Source of the DNA: Aerococcus sp.
Lineage (GTDB): Bacteria; Bacillota; Bacilli; Lactobacillales; Aerococcaceae
Reading direction: 5' to 3'
NCBI GenBank assembly: GCA_022768285.1
Contig: JALEMJ010000014.1
Span: 1 to 64,000, forward strand
DNA length: 64,000 nucleotides
The notes under the pieces were generated by a model, which saw only the letters and a program-made list of their open reading frames with translations, was not told the origin of the DNA and did no database searches. A program made the position numbers and the translations under genes. Every line of letters starts with the position of its first letter. Position 1 is the stretch's first letter. Of the stretch, positions 19,240 through 29,533 are shown piece after piece.

Positions 19240-20583
19240 TTATAAATCCTTGCCTAAGTCATAGAATGCTTGCTTGCCTTTCTCAGGTACCATGTGGCCA
19301 CCGGTTGCCCAAGCGAGATGGATGATGTGATCCAATTTGTCCGTGAGGTTGTGGTCCTTGAGATACTGTTGGCCGGCTTCTGATTGGAATAATTTCGCAG
19401 GCCCTGGTAAGCCAGCGACGGCTGCCGGTTCGAGCGGAATGTTTTCCGTCTCGACTAGGCGCGTTAAAGTCTTTTCGGATTCTTCATCAGTCAGTGTATA
19501 ACCACCGTTGAAGAAATTCTCCATAACGAGTGAGACAAAGTTCGAACTGCGCGGCACGACGAGGCCATCCATAACGGTCTTCCCGTCGATACCGAAGTCG
19601 TAAACCGAGACGTTCGAATATTCACCGGATGTCAGCGCCAGCAGCATCGATGGCACGTGCGTCGGTTCCGCGAAGAAGGCGTGTACGTTATCGCCGAATG
19701 CGTGTTTCAACCCGAGCGTGATTCCACCGGGACTGCCGCCGACCCCGCAAGGCAGGTAGATGAACAGCGGATGTTCAGCGTCCACGGTGATATTTTCTGC
19801 AGCTAACTGTTTCTTCAAGCGACTCGCTGCAGTGGTGTAACCGAGGAACAGGTATTTGGAGTTCTCATCATCGACAAAATAGGAATCGGGATCGGCTTTA
19901 GCTGCTTCACGCCCAGCTGCGACGGCCTCCGAGAAGTTGGTATCGTGTTCGATGACTTCCACACCGTTTAGACGCAAGTAGTCCTTCTTCCACTGCTTGG
20001 CTTCTGTCGACATGTGGACGATGGCGGTGAATCCCAATTTGGCGGCCATGATGCCAACTGAGATCCCTAAATTACCAGTTGTGGCAACGACCACTTTTTT
20101 ATTCGCAAAGTAATCCTGGAATTCCTGACTCGAGAATTTGGCATAGTCGTCGGTGAAACCGGTAAGCAGTCCAGCTTCCAGTGCCATCTCTTCGGCGTGA
20201 ACGAGGACTTCATAAATGGCTCCGCGCGCTTTAATCGTTGCGGATATCGGTAATAAGTCATCGCGCTTCAAATAGAGGGTTCCAGGAATATCCGCGCCGT
20301 AACGCTCGGCTTCATCTTTTTGAAAATCAGGAATTTTGGAAATCGGTGACTCGATCAGTCCATCCGCAGCCACCGTATCCTCGAAATTGGCTTTTATAAA
20401 CGGACGGAAACGCTCTAATCTCTCCTCCGCATCTTTAATATCTAAATAGGTATAATCGACATTATCCTTAACAGTCATAAATGGTTGATAATGCGGATTG
20501 ACCCAAAATACAGGATCGAGCGCCATGATCTGTTTAATGATCGGCGCCTGTGCAACATATTGGTCAATGTTTGGTAAAACCAT
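19240..20583 (-). CDS. dsdA: D-serine dehydratase (ammonia-lyase)
   Basis: This PLP enzyme splits D-serine to pyruvate and ammonia. The 447-residue length is typical of DsdA. The PLP lysine is Lys118 in SATIKARGAIYE. A glycine-rich phosphate clamp lies in PCGVGGSPGGI, and LYLKRDDLLP and TTGNLGISVGIMAAKLGF fit the fold-type II family. The gene is monocistronic on the minus strand, with the YheO-type regulator and pyridoxal kinase downstream. It would let the cell use or detoxify D-serine. Confidence 0.95.
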   Translation of the reverse strand: MVLPNIDQYVAQAPIIKQIMALDPVFWVNPHYQPFMTVKDNVDYTYLDIKDAEERLERFRPFIKANFEDTVAADGLIESPISKIPDFQKDEAERYGADIPGTLYLKRDDLLPISATIKARGAIYEVLVHAEEMALEAGLLTGFTDDYAKFSSQEFQDYFANKKVVVATTGNLGISVGIMAAKLGFTAIVHMSTEAKQWKKDYLRLNGVEVIEHDTNFSEAVAAGREAAKADPDSYFVDDENSKYLFLGYTTAASRLKKQLAAENITVDAEHPLFIYLPCGVGGSPGGITLGLKHAFGDNVHAFFAEPTHVPSMLLALTSGEYSNVSVYDFGIDGKTVMDGLVVPRSSNFVSLVMENFFNGGYTLTDEESEKTLTRLVETENIPLEPAAVAGLPGPAKLFQSEAGQQYLKDHNLTDKLDHIIHLAWATGGHMVPEKGKQAFYDLGKDL

Positions 20584-20757
20584 CGTCTATCCACCTTTCA
20601 TTTGAATGTGCGTCATGTGTCGCGTATTCGGACACTTGACGCTTCCCACGTCTATTCATCATAACAGAATCAGATCAAACATTATAGGGTAAAATGAAGC
20701 GTTACCATGCATAGCAATAATAGGACACGTGTGATCGGTAATGGCGTGCGGAAATGA

Positions 20758-20785
20758 TTGACAATTGAAAATAAAATTATAAAAT
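20758..20785 (+). promoter_or_regulatory. Promoter of serS
   Basis: TTGACA (20758-20763) and TAAAAT (20780-20785) are 16 nt apart. The transcript would begin close to 20793, just before T-box stem I. Confidence 0.75.
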
Positions 20786-20796
20786 AATTACAAAGA

Positions 20797-21017
20797 AAGA
20801 TTGTGATTAGTAATTGTCCAACAAACAGTACAGAGACGGCGTGGTCGGTGGAAACGTCGGTTTGTGACGGTGAATCCACACAATCGTACGCGTACGAAAC
20901 AAGTATCGCCGGTGTGCCCGTTATCGCATAGAGAGTGCAGTCTGATGACTGAATGTGGGTGGCACCGCGAATTGAGTCCCTTCGTCCCATAGTGGATGTT
21001 TTAGGGGCTCTTTTTTT
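20797..21017 (+). promoter_or_regulatory. T-box leader of serS, serine (UCC) specifier
   Basis: The leader carries the T-box sequence GTGGGTGGCACCGCG at 20955-20969. Stem I closes with GATTGTG (20799-20805) pairing with CACAATC (20879-20885). Just above the closing helix on the 3' side stands TCC at 20875-20877 followed by A, the right place for a specifier codon. It would pair with tRNA-Ser(GGA). A terminator (GAGTCCCT with AGGGGCTC plus T-run, 20973-21017) competes with the antiterminator. Uncharged tRNA-Ser would allow transcription of serS. Confidence 0.9.
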
Positions 21018-21048
21018 ATCGTTTAGAATGAATACGGAGGGGACTAAC

Positions 21049-22341
21049 ATGCTAGATATTAAGCGAATTCGTGATAATTTCGACACCGTAGCAGAGGCGC
21101 TAGGGACGCGCGGTGTCGAATGTGAAACATTAGGGAATGTTGTGGCGCTCGATGAAAAACGGCGCGCACTGATTGTGGAGACGGAACAGCTCAAGAAAGA
21201 GCGCAATGACGCGTCGCAGCGCATCGGTCAGTTGAAACGTCAGGGCGAGGATGCGAGTGCAGCGATTCAAGCGACCCGCGACCTTGGCGATCAGATCAGC
21301 GAACTGGATGACAAGCTGAATGCTGTATTAGAAGAATACAATGATCAGATGGCGCGCATTCCGAATATCCCGAACCCGGAAATTCCGGTCGGTGCGGATG
21401 AGGACGCCAACGAGGAAATTCATCGCACTGGCGAACAACCGCCATTCGATTTTGAACCGAAAGCCCACTATGAAATCGGTGAAGATCTCGGCATTTTAGA
21501 TTTTGAAGCAGGTGCGAAAACGTCCGGTGCGCGTTTCCTTTTCTATCGCGGATTAGGCGCACGTTTGGAGCGCGCGGTATACAATTTCTTCCTCGATAAC
21601 AACGCGGAAGCCGGCTTCATCGAAACACTCCCGCCGTATTTGGTGAACGACAAGACAATGTACGGTACCGGCCAATTTCCAAAGTTCAAAGAAGATGTGT
21701 TCCAGATTACGAACGATGACCGTGATCTTACGCTGATTCCGACCGCAGAAGTGCCATTGACGAATTATTATGCCGGCGAGATTATTCCTGGCGAGGAATT
21801 GCCAATCTACTTCACGGCTCTGACACCGAGTTTCCGCTCTGAAGCGGGCTCTGCGGGTCGCGATACACGCGGTTTGATTCGCCTTCACCAATTCAACAAA
21901 GTCGAAATGGTGAAATTCTCCAAGCCGGAAAATTCTTATGATGAATTGGAGAGCTTGACGAAGCAAGCGGAAAGTTTACTCGAAAAACTCGGACTCCCTT
22001 ATCGCCGGATTGTGTTGAGCACGGGCGACATGGGCTTTTCGGCAGCGAAAACGTATGACCTGGAAGTCTGGATGCCAGCGCAGGATACATATCGCGAGAT
22101 CTCGTCGTGTTCGAACTGTGAAGATTTCCAAGCGCGTCGGGCACAGATTCGTTACCGCAATGCAGAGGGTAAGAATGAATATGTTCACACATTGAATGGC
22201 TCCGGCCTCGCTGTCGGACGTACGGTAGCAGCGATTTTGGAGAATTACCAAACCGCCGAAGGTACCGTGCACATTCCGGATGCCTTAGTGGATTACATGG
22301 GCGGTGTGACGGAAATTACGCCGGAGAACGCCTTGGCATAA
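21049..22341 (+). CDS. serS: Seryl-tRNA synthetase
   Basis: This class II synthetase charges tRNA-Ser. The 430-residue protein has the N-terminal long coiled-coil arm (about 25-105), motif 2 ([21 protein letters not shown]) and motif 3 ([18 protein letters not shown]). ATG 21049 follows GGAGGGG. The frame extends upstream into the T-box terminator, so that extension is not coding. The gene is controlled by the T-box leader. Confidence 0.97.
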   Translation: MLDIKRIRDNFDTVAEALGTRGVECETLGNVVALDEKRRALIVETEQLKKERNDASQRIGQLKRQGEDASAAIQATRDLGDQISELDDKLNAVLEEYNDQMARIPNIPNPEIPVGADEDANEEIHRTGEQPPFDFEPKAHYEIGEDLGILDFEAGAKTSGARFLFYRGLGARLERAVYNFFLDNNAEAGFIETLPPYLVNDKTMYGTGQFPKFKEDVFQITNDDRDLTLIPTAEVPLTNYYAGEIIPGEELPIYFTALTPSFRSEAGSAGRDTRGLIRLHQFNKVEMVKFSKPENSYDELESLTKQAESLLEKLGLPYRRIVLSTGDMGFSAAKTYDLEVWMPAQDTYREISSCSNCEDFQARRAQIRYRNAEGKNEYVHTLNGSGLAVGRTVAAILENYQTAEGTVHIPDALVDYMGGVTEITPENALA

Positions 22342-22425
22342 GTCAATTGCTTGCATTGCGATGAAAAAACGGTAACATGTACGATACAAATGATATCGTT
22401 TTAGCAATTGATAGGAGTGATTGCG

Positions 22426-22959
22426 GTGAGTGAACAGTTCGAAACAGCAATTTTTTCCGGTGGGTGCTTCTGGTGCATGGTACACCCATTCGATGAACAG
22501 CCGGGCATTGAATCCGTCATCTCCGGCTATACGGGTGGACACGTGGAAAATCCGACGTATGAAGAGGTATGCGCAGGCGGCACGGGTCACACGGAAGCCG
22601 TTGAAATTACGTATGATCCAGAAGTGATCAGTTACAGCGACTTAGTGGAAATCTACTGGCAGCAGACCGATCCGACCGATGCGATGGGACAGTTTGCGGA
22701 TCGCGGGGATTCTTACCGTCCCGTCATTTACTACAAAAATGACGAACAAAAGGAAATTGCGGAAGCATCGAAGCAAGTGTTGGCAGAGAGCGGACGCTTC
22801 AAGGATCCAATCGTGACGCAGATTGAGCCGGCCAGCACATTCTATCCTGCTGAAGACTACCACCAGGACTACTACAAGAAGAATCCGTTGCATTACTCGC
22901 TCTACGCAGAGGGCTCGGGACGAAATCGTTTCAAGCGTGAACACTGGGCAGACGCTTAA
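22426..22959 (+). CDS. msrA: Peptide-methionine (S)-S-oxide reductase
   Basis: MsrA repairs oxidised methionine (S-sulfoxide) in proteins. The 177-residue protein has the active-site block GGCFWCM with catalytic Cys14, plus [16 protein letters not shown] and the [12 protein letters not shown] segment. GTG at 22426 is chosen because AGGAG stands 8 nt upstream; an ATG at 22408 lies before that ribosome site. A terminator follows directly. Confidence 0.95.
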   Translation: MSEQFETAIFSGGCFWCMVHPFDEQPGIESVISGYTGGHVENPTYEEVCAGGTGHTEAVEITYDPEVISYSDLVEIYWQQTDPTDAMGQFADRGDSYRPVIYYKNDEQKEIAEASKQVLAESGRFKDPIVTQIEPASTFYPAEDYHQDYYKKNPLHYSLYAEGSGRNRFKREHWADA

Positions 22960-22982
22960 TTACTCGTCTTAGTAACTATTCC

Positions 22983-23017
22983 AAAGCAGCTATGGTTTCC
23001 ACTGTAGCTGCTTTTTT
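22983..23017 (+). terminator. Terminator of msrA
   Basis: The stem AAAGCAGCTA/TAGCTGCTTT is followed by a T-run, 23 nt after the msrA stop. Confidence 0.88.
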
Positions 23018-23098
23018 ATGATTAAAAAGTGCACAATACCAATATGCGATCGTTTACGCTATAATAGAGGCGATAACACATTAAAAGGAGTGCTTCAT

Positions 23099-25021
23099 GT
23101 GATTAAAGATATGAAAAAACGGCTCTGGGTCGTGCTCGGGTTATTGATTCCGATCACTATCCTTTCGCCGATGATGATGACATTATTTAATTACCAGATC
23201 GCCTTTCCTGGTGACAAATATATTGTATTTGTGCTCGCCACGATTGTGTTCTTGTATGGGGGCAAACCGTTCCTCACACACGCGAAGCATGAAATCAAAC
23301 ATCATAAACCGGGGATGATGCTTCTCGTGAGCTTGGGGATTATCACCGCGTACCTCTACAGCGCACTCGGGACGTTTGTACTGACGGATGCGATGGACTA
23401 TTATTTCGAATTAACGACGTTGATTGCGATTATGCTGTTCGGGCATATCGTCGAAATGAAAGCAAAGATGCGCGCATCAGTCGATATCGACAGTTTAAAA
23501 CAATTACTGCCGAACGAGGCCGTCAAAGTCGACGCCACAGGAACAACGACTGTAGCAGTCACCGCTCTCAAAGTCGGTGATCGTGTGTTGGTGCGTCCAG
23601 GTGCGAAGGTGCCGATCGATGGGACGATTATTGAAGGCGCATCAGCCATCGATACCTCGGCAATGACGGGGGAGTCACTACCAGTGGAGGCGAGTGTTGG
23701 CGATGACGTCGTGGCCGGTACGGTCAATGGCGAAGGGGCGCTAACAGTCGAAGTAGGTGCTGTCAGTGATGATAGCTACTTCAATCGTATGGGTGAATTG
23801 TTGAAACAGACGGAAGCGCAGAAATCGGCTGTGCAGAGCTTAGCCGATCGCTATGCGGGCTATCTCTTCTATTTTGCGGTAGCTGTCGCTTTTTTTGCGC
23901 TCGTGATTTGGTGGTGGTTGCGCAATTTCCAGACCGCCGTGCCGTTCGTGGTCAGCACATTAGTGATTGCCTGCCCGCACGCCCTGGGACTTGCGATTCC
24001 ATTGGTACACGCGCGGACGTTGAGTTTAGCAGTGCAATCCGGTTTTTTGATTCAACAAATTGTGCCATTTGAGGCGGCGCACGATATTGATACCATCGTT
24101 TTTGATAAGACGGGAACGCTCACTACGGGTGATTTCGAGGTACAGGCAGTGGAAGCTGCTGATTCGAGCAGTCGCGATGACGTTCTAGGGCTCGCCTACA
24201 GCCTCGAATATTATTCCGAACATCCGCTAGCACAGGGGATTGTGCGCTATGCGGAACAACAAGGCATCGCGCGTCAAATGGTTGATGATTTTCAAGCGAC
24301 ACCGGGTGAAGGGGTACACGGGACGATTGGGGGACATCATATCCATGTCTTGAGTGAACACGCCGCACAGCAACAGGGCGTCATCTTACCGAAAGAGGTA
24401 CAGCCGGGAACGACACTCAGTATTGTGTTGCGCAACGGCGATTATCTCGGTTATGTTGCGTTAGCTGACACCATTGCACCGCACGTTAAAGCAACGATCG
24501 ATACCCTGCACCAGCAAGGTATTCAGACGGTAATGATGACGGGAGATCGCGAGGCCGTGGCACAGACTGTTGCGGAAGCACTCGGTATCGACCAGTACGT
24601 GAGTGAGTGTCGTCCGGAAGATAAAGCAGAAAAAATTGCCCAATTAGAAAAAAACGGCCATCATGTGATGATGGTCGGTGATGGGGTGAATGATGCGCTC
24701 GCATTGAGCGAAGCCTCACTCGGTGTTGCGATCGGTACCGGGACAGCGATCGCGATTGAAACCGCTGATGTGATGTTGGTGAAATCCGATTTGGCAGATA
24801 TCGTGACGCTACTCGATTTGGCCAAGCGCTCGCACCGCAAGATGCTTCAGAATCTCTGGTGGGGTGCCGGCTACAATATCATCGCGTTACCGCTGGCAGC
24901 CGGGCTCTTTACGCCGTGGAATATCACCGTAACACCCGCATTGAGTGCGATTTTGATGTCGGCATCCACTGTCATTACGGCACTGAACGCCGCTTCACTT
25001 CACGTGAAAAAGCCTCAGTAG
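23099..25021 (+). CDS. Heavy-metal P1B-type ATPase, CopB-like (CPH motif)
   Basis: This 640-residue membrane pump probably exports copper or silver ions using ATP. The transmembrane metal motif is CPH (292-294), the CopB type. The phosphorylation site is DKTGT (Asp336), followed by the HP motif (SEHPLA, about 374-379) and GDGVNDALALS. There is no N-terminal CxxC or His-rich metal domain, so it is a short form. The GTG at 23099 lies 8 nt after AAAAGGAG; ATG 23111 is the alternative. A TATAAT box at 23060-23065 may be its -10. The 3' end overlaps the convergent CDF gene by 7 nt. Confidence 0.9.
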   Translation: MIKDMKKRLWVVLGLLIPITILSPMMMTLFNYQIAFPGDKYIVFVLATIVFLYGGKPFLTHAKHEIKHHKPGMMLLVSLGIITAYLYSALGTFVLTDAMDYYFELTTLIAIMLFGHIVEMKAKMRASVDIDSLKQLLPNEAVKVDATGTTTVAVTALKVGDRVLVRPGAKVPIDGTIIEGASAIDTSAMTGESLPVEASVGDDVVAGTVNGEGALTVEVGAVSDDSYFNRMGELLKQTEAQKSAVQSLADRYAGYLFYFAVAVAFFALVIWWWLRNFQTAVPFVVSTLVIACPHALGLAIPLVHARTLSLAVQSGFLIQQIVPFEAAHDIDTIVFDKTGTLTTGDFEVQAVEAADSSSRDDVLGLAYSLEYYSEHPLAQGIVRYAEQQGIARQMVDDFQATPGEGVHGTIGGHHIHVLSEHAAQQQGVILPKEVQPGTTLSIVLRNGDYLGYVALADTIAPHVKATIDTLHQQGIQTVMMTGDREAVAQTVAEALGIDQYVSECRPEDKAEKIAQLEKNGHHVMMVGDGVNDALALSEASLGVAIGTGTAIAIETADVMLVKSDLADIVTLLDLAKRSHRKMLQNLWWGAGYNIIALPLAAGLFTPWNITVTPALSAILMSASTVITALNAASLHVKKPQ

Positions 25022-25902
25022 TCCTGATTATACGGCTCGCGGAACGGTTCAACGTGGACATCGACAGCATCGATACCGAACGCGCGCTGTAAATAGCGCT
25101 CGATATCTTCAGTGATCGCATGTCCCTCGTCTACCGATAGTGAGCCGTCAACGAGAATGGTAATATCGAGATAAATATGGGCGCCGTACTGACGTCCGCG
25201 AATCGCACGGATCATACGCACTCGCGGGACGTGATTCATAATTCCTAGGGCGTAATGATCCAATTTACCCTGGTCAAAGCCGTCCGTCAGTGAAAAGACG
25301 CTTTCCTTGAAAATATCGAAACCGCTCTTTAAAATCACCAATCCGATGAGTAAGGCGGTGAGGGTATCGAGCCAGGGAAGCTGGAATTGCGCGAGAATGA
25401 CGGTGAGCGTGGTGCCCAATGAAGTGAGCGCATCGCTAAAATTGTCGTGGGCACTCGCTTGTAAAGCGATGCTGTGCAACTTTTTGGATAATTTCGCATT
25501 ATGGAAATAAACAATGAGCATGATGATCGCACTCAGCCCACCAATCCAGGACGCTTCAGTTGCCGGGACGGTGTGCGTGGTTTGGAAGAGGTCCCTGCCG
25601 CTCGATAGGAGCACGTTGCCACCGATGAGGAGGATCAGTAAGCTCACAATCAGCGCCGAAATGGTTTCGGCTTTCCAGTGCCCGTAGCGGTGGTCATCAT
25701 CGGCGGGCTTTTCAGCGACAAACATGCCGATCAAAAGAATCAACATGTTACCGGTGTCGGTGAGGTTGTTGATACCATCTGCGAGTACCGCTCGTGAATT
25801 GAGCCAGTAGCCGATGACTAATTTGGCTACTGTCAGCAGAAGGTATGCAGCGAACGAAAGCAAGGCGCCACGTTTCGTTTGGTTGCGCTGTTGTTCGGAC
25901 AT
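25015..25902 (-). CDS. Cation diffusion facilitator (CDF) transporter
   Basis: The 295-residue membrane protein exports divalent metals such as Zn, Mn or Fe in exchange for protons. Seen are about six helices, the metal site ADGINNLTD in TM2, the HRYGHWKAE block after TM3, a second ASAHDNFSD site in TM5, and a C-terminal cytoplasmic domain (YGAHIYLDITILVDG). The metal is not decidable from the sequence. It converges on the CopB-like pump, giving a small metal-export patch, though the two are on opposite strands. Confidence 0.9.
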   Translation of the reverse strand: MSEQQRNQTKRGALLSFAAYLLLTVAKLVIGYWLNSRAVLADGINNLTDTGNMLILLIGMFVAEKPADDDHRYGHWKAETISALIVSLLILLIGGNVLLSSGRDLFQTTHTVPATEASWIGGLSAIIMLIVYFHNAKLSKKLHSIALQASAHDNFSDALTSLGTTLTVILAQFQLPWLDTLTALLIGLVILKSGFDIFKESVFSLTDGFDQGKLDHYALGIMNHVPRVRMIRAIRGRQYGAHIYLDITILVDGSLSVDEGHAITEDIERYLQRAFGIDAVDVHVEPFREPYNQDY

Positions 25903-26005
25903 CCGATGCCACTCCTATCGTCAAAAAATTAAACAGATCGATTATAGCACTTTTTAGTCAAAAACCGTAAAATAGCAGTAACGATGACTAAGGGGGGAAC
26001 TGTCA

Positions 26006-26392
26006 ATGAGAGAGAAAGAAGTGAGGCGCTCGCTATCGATTTTTCCAATCGGGACAGTGATTAAATTAACAGATTTAACGGCGCGACAGATTCGCTATTA
26101 CGAACATCAGGGGTTAGTTGTGCCGAAGTGGACGGACACCAATCGCCGGGTTTACTCGATGAATGACATTGACAGGCTGCTGGAGATCAAGGACTATCTC
26201 GCAGATGGCTTAAAACTGAAAACAATCAAGAAAATTTATACGCATGAAGCCTATACACCGCGCGAAAAAGAAGAATTAAAACAGCGCGAATCGCATCAGT
26301 TATCGGAAACGGAGATTCGCCACATTCTCTACAGTGAACTGCGCACGGCTGGTGGTTTCGACGTTGAACCGGGCGACTCCCCGCGTTTTTAA
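26006..26392 (+). CDS. glnR: MerR-family nitrogen regulator GlnR
   Basis: GlnR represses nitrogen-assimilation genes when glutamine is plentiful, in concert with feedback-inhibited glutamine synthetase. The 128-residue protein matches the family closely: RRSLSIFPIGTVIKLTDLTARQIRYYEHQGL (winged HTH, about 8-38) and RRVYSMNDIDRLLEIKDYL. The C-terminus is short. In most relatives glnA follows immediately. Here the next gene, 27 nt on, is an M16C peptidase, and no glnA is in the window. I saw no clear GlnR operator (TGTnA-N7-TnACA) upstream. Confidence 0.9.
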   Translation: MREKEVRRSLSIFPIGTVIKLTDLTARQIRYYEHQGLVVPKWTDTNRRVYSMNDIDRLLEIKDYLADGLKLKTIKKIYTHEAYTPREKEELKQRESHQLSETEIRHILYSELRTAGGFDVEPGDSPRF

Positions 26393-26419
26393 GAAAAGTA
26401 TTGGAGGAAACGACACAGT

Positions 26420-29338
26420 ATGACCAAACGCCACAACGGGTTTAAAGAAATCAAAACAGAAACATTGCCGGATATTATGGCAACCGCACATCACTATCAC
26501 CATGAACAATCAGGTGGTGATGTCGTGTGGATTGAAACCGACGATACCAATCGCGCCTTCGGTATCGGGTTTAAGACGCCCCCCGAGGATAATACTGGGG
26601 TAGCGCATATTTTGGAACATACCGTGCTGGCCGGGTCGAAACGTTTCCCCGTCAAAGATCCTTTCATGACAATGATTACCTCATCCATGGCGACATTCTT
26701 GAACGCGATGACGTATTCGGACATGACGCTATTTCCAGTCTCATCGACCAATGCGACCGATTTTGCGAATCTCATGGCAGTTTATTTGGATGCGGTGTTC
26801 CAACCGAAAGTCATTGCCGAGGAGCGGCTCTTTCGTCAAGAAGGCTGGCACTATGAGATGGCGAACCCAGATGCACCGCTGACCGTGAATGGCATTGTCT
26901 ACAACGAGATGCGCGGTGACTACAGTGATCCGGATCGCTTGATTCGCCGCCAAGTTGAACAGTACACCCATCTAGAATCGACGTATGCCTATGATTCAGG
27001 TGGGGTACCGTTCGCGATTCCAACCCTCACATACGACGCGTTTAAGGCATACTATTACAAGTGGTACCGTCCGGAGAATGCGCTCGTCGGCCTTTACGGT
27101 GCCGTTGATATTGACCAAGCATTGGCACAGATCGATGATTACTATGCGCACTTCCAGGTTTCTGATGGCGGGATGCAGGTGGCGGCGCCGGCGTGGGAGA
27201 CGGGAAAACACATGGTGACGGTCGATTATCCGGCTGATGAGGACCTCAGTGCGTCAAAAAATAGTTACCTCTCATACAGCGTGCCGGCCACCCACACAGA
27301 TGACCTCATGGCGACGACGCGTGTGGCGATTTTAATGTTGATTTTAGTTGATTCTGAGACGTCATTATTGCGCCAGCGGATCGTGGATGCTGGATACGCC
27401 GAAGATATGTATTCATTGAGTCCGGACGGCTACTATGCGGACATGCGTTTTGTTTTAGAAAATATCGATGCGGCTAAAGCAGATGAAATTGTCGGCGTGG
27501 TTGATGATACCTTGCGTGAGATTGCGGATCAGGGCTTGGACCGGACGCTATTGGAAGCGACAGTTGACCAGAATGAACTCAGTGCGCGTCAGCTCAGCGG
27601 GAACAATCGTGGCATCGCTGTCATTACGCAGTTGATGGGTGGTTGGCGCTACCGCGAGAATCCGACCGATGTCTACCAATTCAAAGCGCATTTTAAACAG
27701 TTGCGTGAAGACATCCAAAACGGCGTGTTCGATGATTTATTGGCGCAATTGATCGATACGCAAACGCGCCTTATCATGGTTCACCGCCCGAGCAGCGCTG
27801 TCCGCCAGCAGCTTCAGCAGAATGAGAAGAAACGTTTAGCAGATATCAAAGCCTCGCTCAGTCCTGATCAACAGCAACAAGTCATCGCTGATGAACAGGC
27901 ATTGAAACAGTTCCAAGAAACACCGGATAGCCCGGAAGCCTTACAGACACTGCCGTTCTTGACGCTCGACGACATTGAATCGAAAGTGACAACCTTTGCG
28001 GAAACGCGCGAATCGTTGGCTGGTAATGGTGTCCTCCTGACGCACGAACAGCCGGCGAACGGTGTGGCTTATGTGGCACTCACTTTATCGTTAGCGGATA
28101 TTCCGTTTGAGGATGTCGCGTATGTCAATGATCTCGCTTTCCTACTCGGTGAATTAAATACCGCTTCGCACACCTATCAGGATCTGGAAGTACAGGCGAT
28201 GCGTCTGACCGGTGGTATCACGATCGATCCCGCGCTCTACGCATTGCATCCGGCTGATGATAGCTTTACACCGCGCTTATTAGTGAAGACAAAAGCGCTC
28301 ACGAAGAATTTGCGCCAGGGGTTGCAGCTCGTGACTGAGATTTTAACGGCTACGGATTGGCAGGATATTCAGCGCATCCGCCGTGTTATCGGGCAGGTTA
28401 AAAATGATGTCCTACAAGATTTACTATCCGCTGGGTCGCAGACGGCACTCACGCGTTTGAACAGCCGTTTGACAGTATCCGGTCGGTACGGTGAAGCGTG
28501 GGATGGGGTTGCTTATTACGATCATTTAGTCGCAGTATTAGGTGAACTAGCGAGTCATCCAGAGCGGGTCATAGCGAAATGGCAGGACGTTCTCCGTCGC
28601 ATCGTCAATCGCGAAGGCTTAGTCGCGTCAGTAACGGCGGATGATCAGACACTGGAAGAAACAACAACTATTGTGAAAGATTGGCTCGCCACCTTACCGC
28701 TGTACACGCGCGAGGCAGCACCGCACATCGCTATGCCATCGGATGATATTCACACGGAAGCACTGACGCAACCGGACGGCGTGCAATACATTGCGTACGG
28801 TGATCGCTTATCACCTGATCAATATCAGCCGAGCGGTAAGTGGTCGGTATTTACTAATTTGATGAGTAATGATGTGCTATACCGTTCGCTTCGCTTGCAG
28901 GGCGGGGCATACGGTGAGGGCCTCGTGCTCAGTCAGCGTGGGGTACTGGCGGCCTACAGCTACCGTGATCCGAAACTCGATGAAACGGTCGATGTCTTCC
29001 AACACATGGCGACCGCACTCAAAAATACCCCGCTCGATCAAGCGACAATTGAGCGCTTAATCATCGGGATATTGGGACAGTACCAGTACCCACTGCCACC
29101 ACAACTGGTAAACATGCAGGCGCTGAAACGCTATTTCATCGGTGATACCGAAGCTACTGTGATGGCACGGATGCAGGAAGCGCTGCAGACGACACCGAAT
29201 GATGTGAAGCAATTTACGGAAATGTTAGAGGCAATCAGTCGCGATCCGAAACTCATCGTGGTCGGTAACGCGGAGACGGTCGCGAATGCGCAATTATCTT
29301 TTGATGCGGTACGACCGATTAAACAGCAAGGAAAATAG
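26420..29338 (+). CDS. M16C (presequence protease/insulinase-type) zinc metallopeptidase
   Basis: This 972-residue cytoplasmic protein consists of four repeated M16 domains in one chain. The inverted zinc site HILEH lies at 63-67 (His63, Glu66, His67). The third ligand is probably the Glu in IVYNEMRGDY about 75 residues later. These enzymes degrade short peptides inside a closed chamber. It begins 27 nt after glnR, behind TGGAGG, and may be cotranscribed with it. A peptide-trimming enzyme could feed amino-acid recycling, which is inference. Confidence 0.9.
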   Translation: MTKRHNGFKEIKTETLPDIMATAHHYHHEQSGGDVVWIETDDTNRAFGIGFKTPPEDNTGVAHILEHTVLAGSKRFPVKDPFMTMITSSMATFLNAMTYSDMTLFPVSSTNATDFANLMAVYLDAVFQPKVIAEERLFRQEGWHYEMANPDAPLTVNGIVYNEMRGDYSDPDRLIRRQVEQYTHLESTYAYDSGGVPFAIPTLTYDAFKAYYYKWYRPENALVGLYGAVDIDQALAQIDDYYAHFQVSDGGMQVAAPAWETGKHMVTVDYPADEDLSASKNSYLSYSVPATHTDDLMATTRVAILMLILVDSETSLLRQRIVDAGYAEDMYSLSPDGYYADMRFVLENIDAAKADEIVGVVDDTLREIADQGLDRTLLEATVDQNELSARQLSGNNRGIAVITQLMGGWRYRENPTDVYQFKAHFKQLREDIQNGVFDDLLAQLIDTQTRLIMVHRPSSAVRQQLQQNEKKRLADIKASLSPDQQQQVIADEQALKQFQETPDSPEALQTLPFLTLDDIESKVTTFAETRESLAGNGVLLTHEQPANGVAYVALTLSLADIPFEDVAYVNDLAFLLGELNTASHTYQDLEVQAMRLTGGITIDPALYALHPADDSFTPRLLVKTKALTKNLRQGLQLVTEILTATDWQDIQRIRRVIGQVKNDVLQDLLSAGSQTALTRLNSRLTVSGRYGEAWDGVAYYDHLVAVLGELASHPERVIAKWQDVLRRIVNREGLVASVTADDQTLEETTTIVKDWLATLPLYTREAAPHIAMPSDDIHTEALTQPDGVQYIAYGDRLSPDQYQPSGKWSVFTNLMSNDVLYRSLRLQGGAYGEGLVLSQRGVLAAYSYRDPKLDETVDVFQHMATALKNTPLDQATIERLIIGILGQYQYPLPPQLVNMQALKRYFIGDTEATVMARMQEALQTTPNDVKQFTEMLEAISRDPKLIVVGNAETVANAQLSFDAVRPIKQQGK

Positions 29339-29341
29339 GTA

Positions 29342-29533
29342 TTAACCATTGAAACCGAGGAACTGACCGAACAAGGCAATAATGATGGCAACGGCTAGAA
29401 TCCCGTTCGCTAACCAGCGCAGGAGTTTGGTTGTGTCGTTACTCAACTTGCCTTTTGGGTAACGATCCACGATGGTGACATTGATGATGATAGCAATCAT
29501 CGCTAGGATCATTGCTGGAATGTATTTCGACAT
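29342..29533 (-). CDS. Small two-helix membrane protein
   Basis: This 63-residue protein has two hydrophobic segments (about 4-24 and 40-60) separated by a polar loop with DRYPKGKLSNDTTK. It lies on the minus strand between two plus-strand genes. ATG 29533 is preceded by TGGAGG. I do not recognise a named family. It is probably a real small gene because start, ribosome site and composition agree. Confidence 0.6.
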   Translation of the reverse strand: MSKYIPAMILAMIAIIINVTIVDRYPKGKLSNDTTKLLRWLANGILAVAIIIALFGQFLGFNG

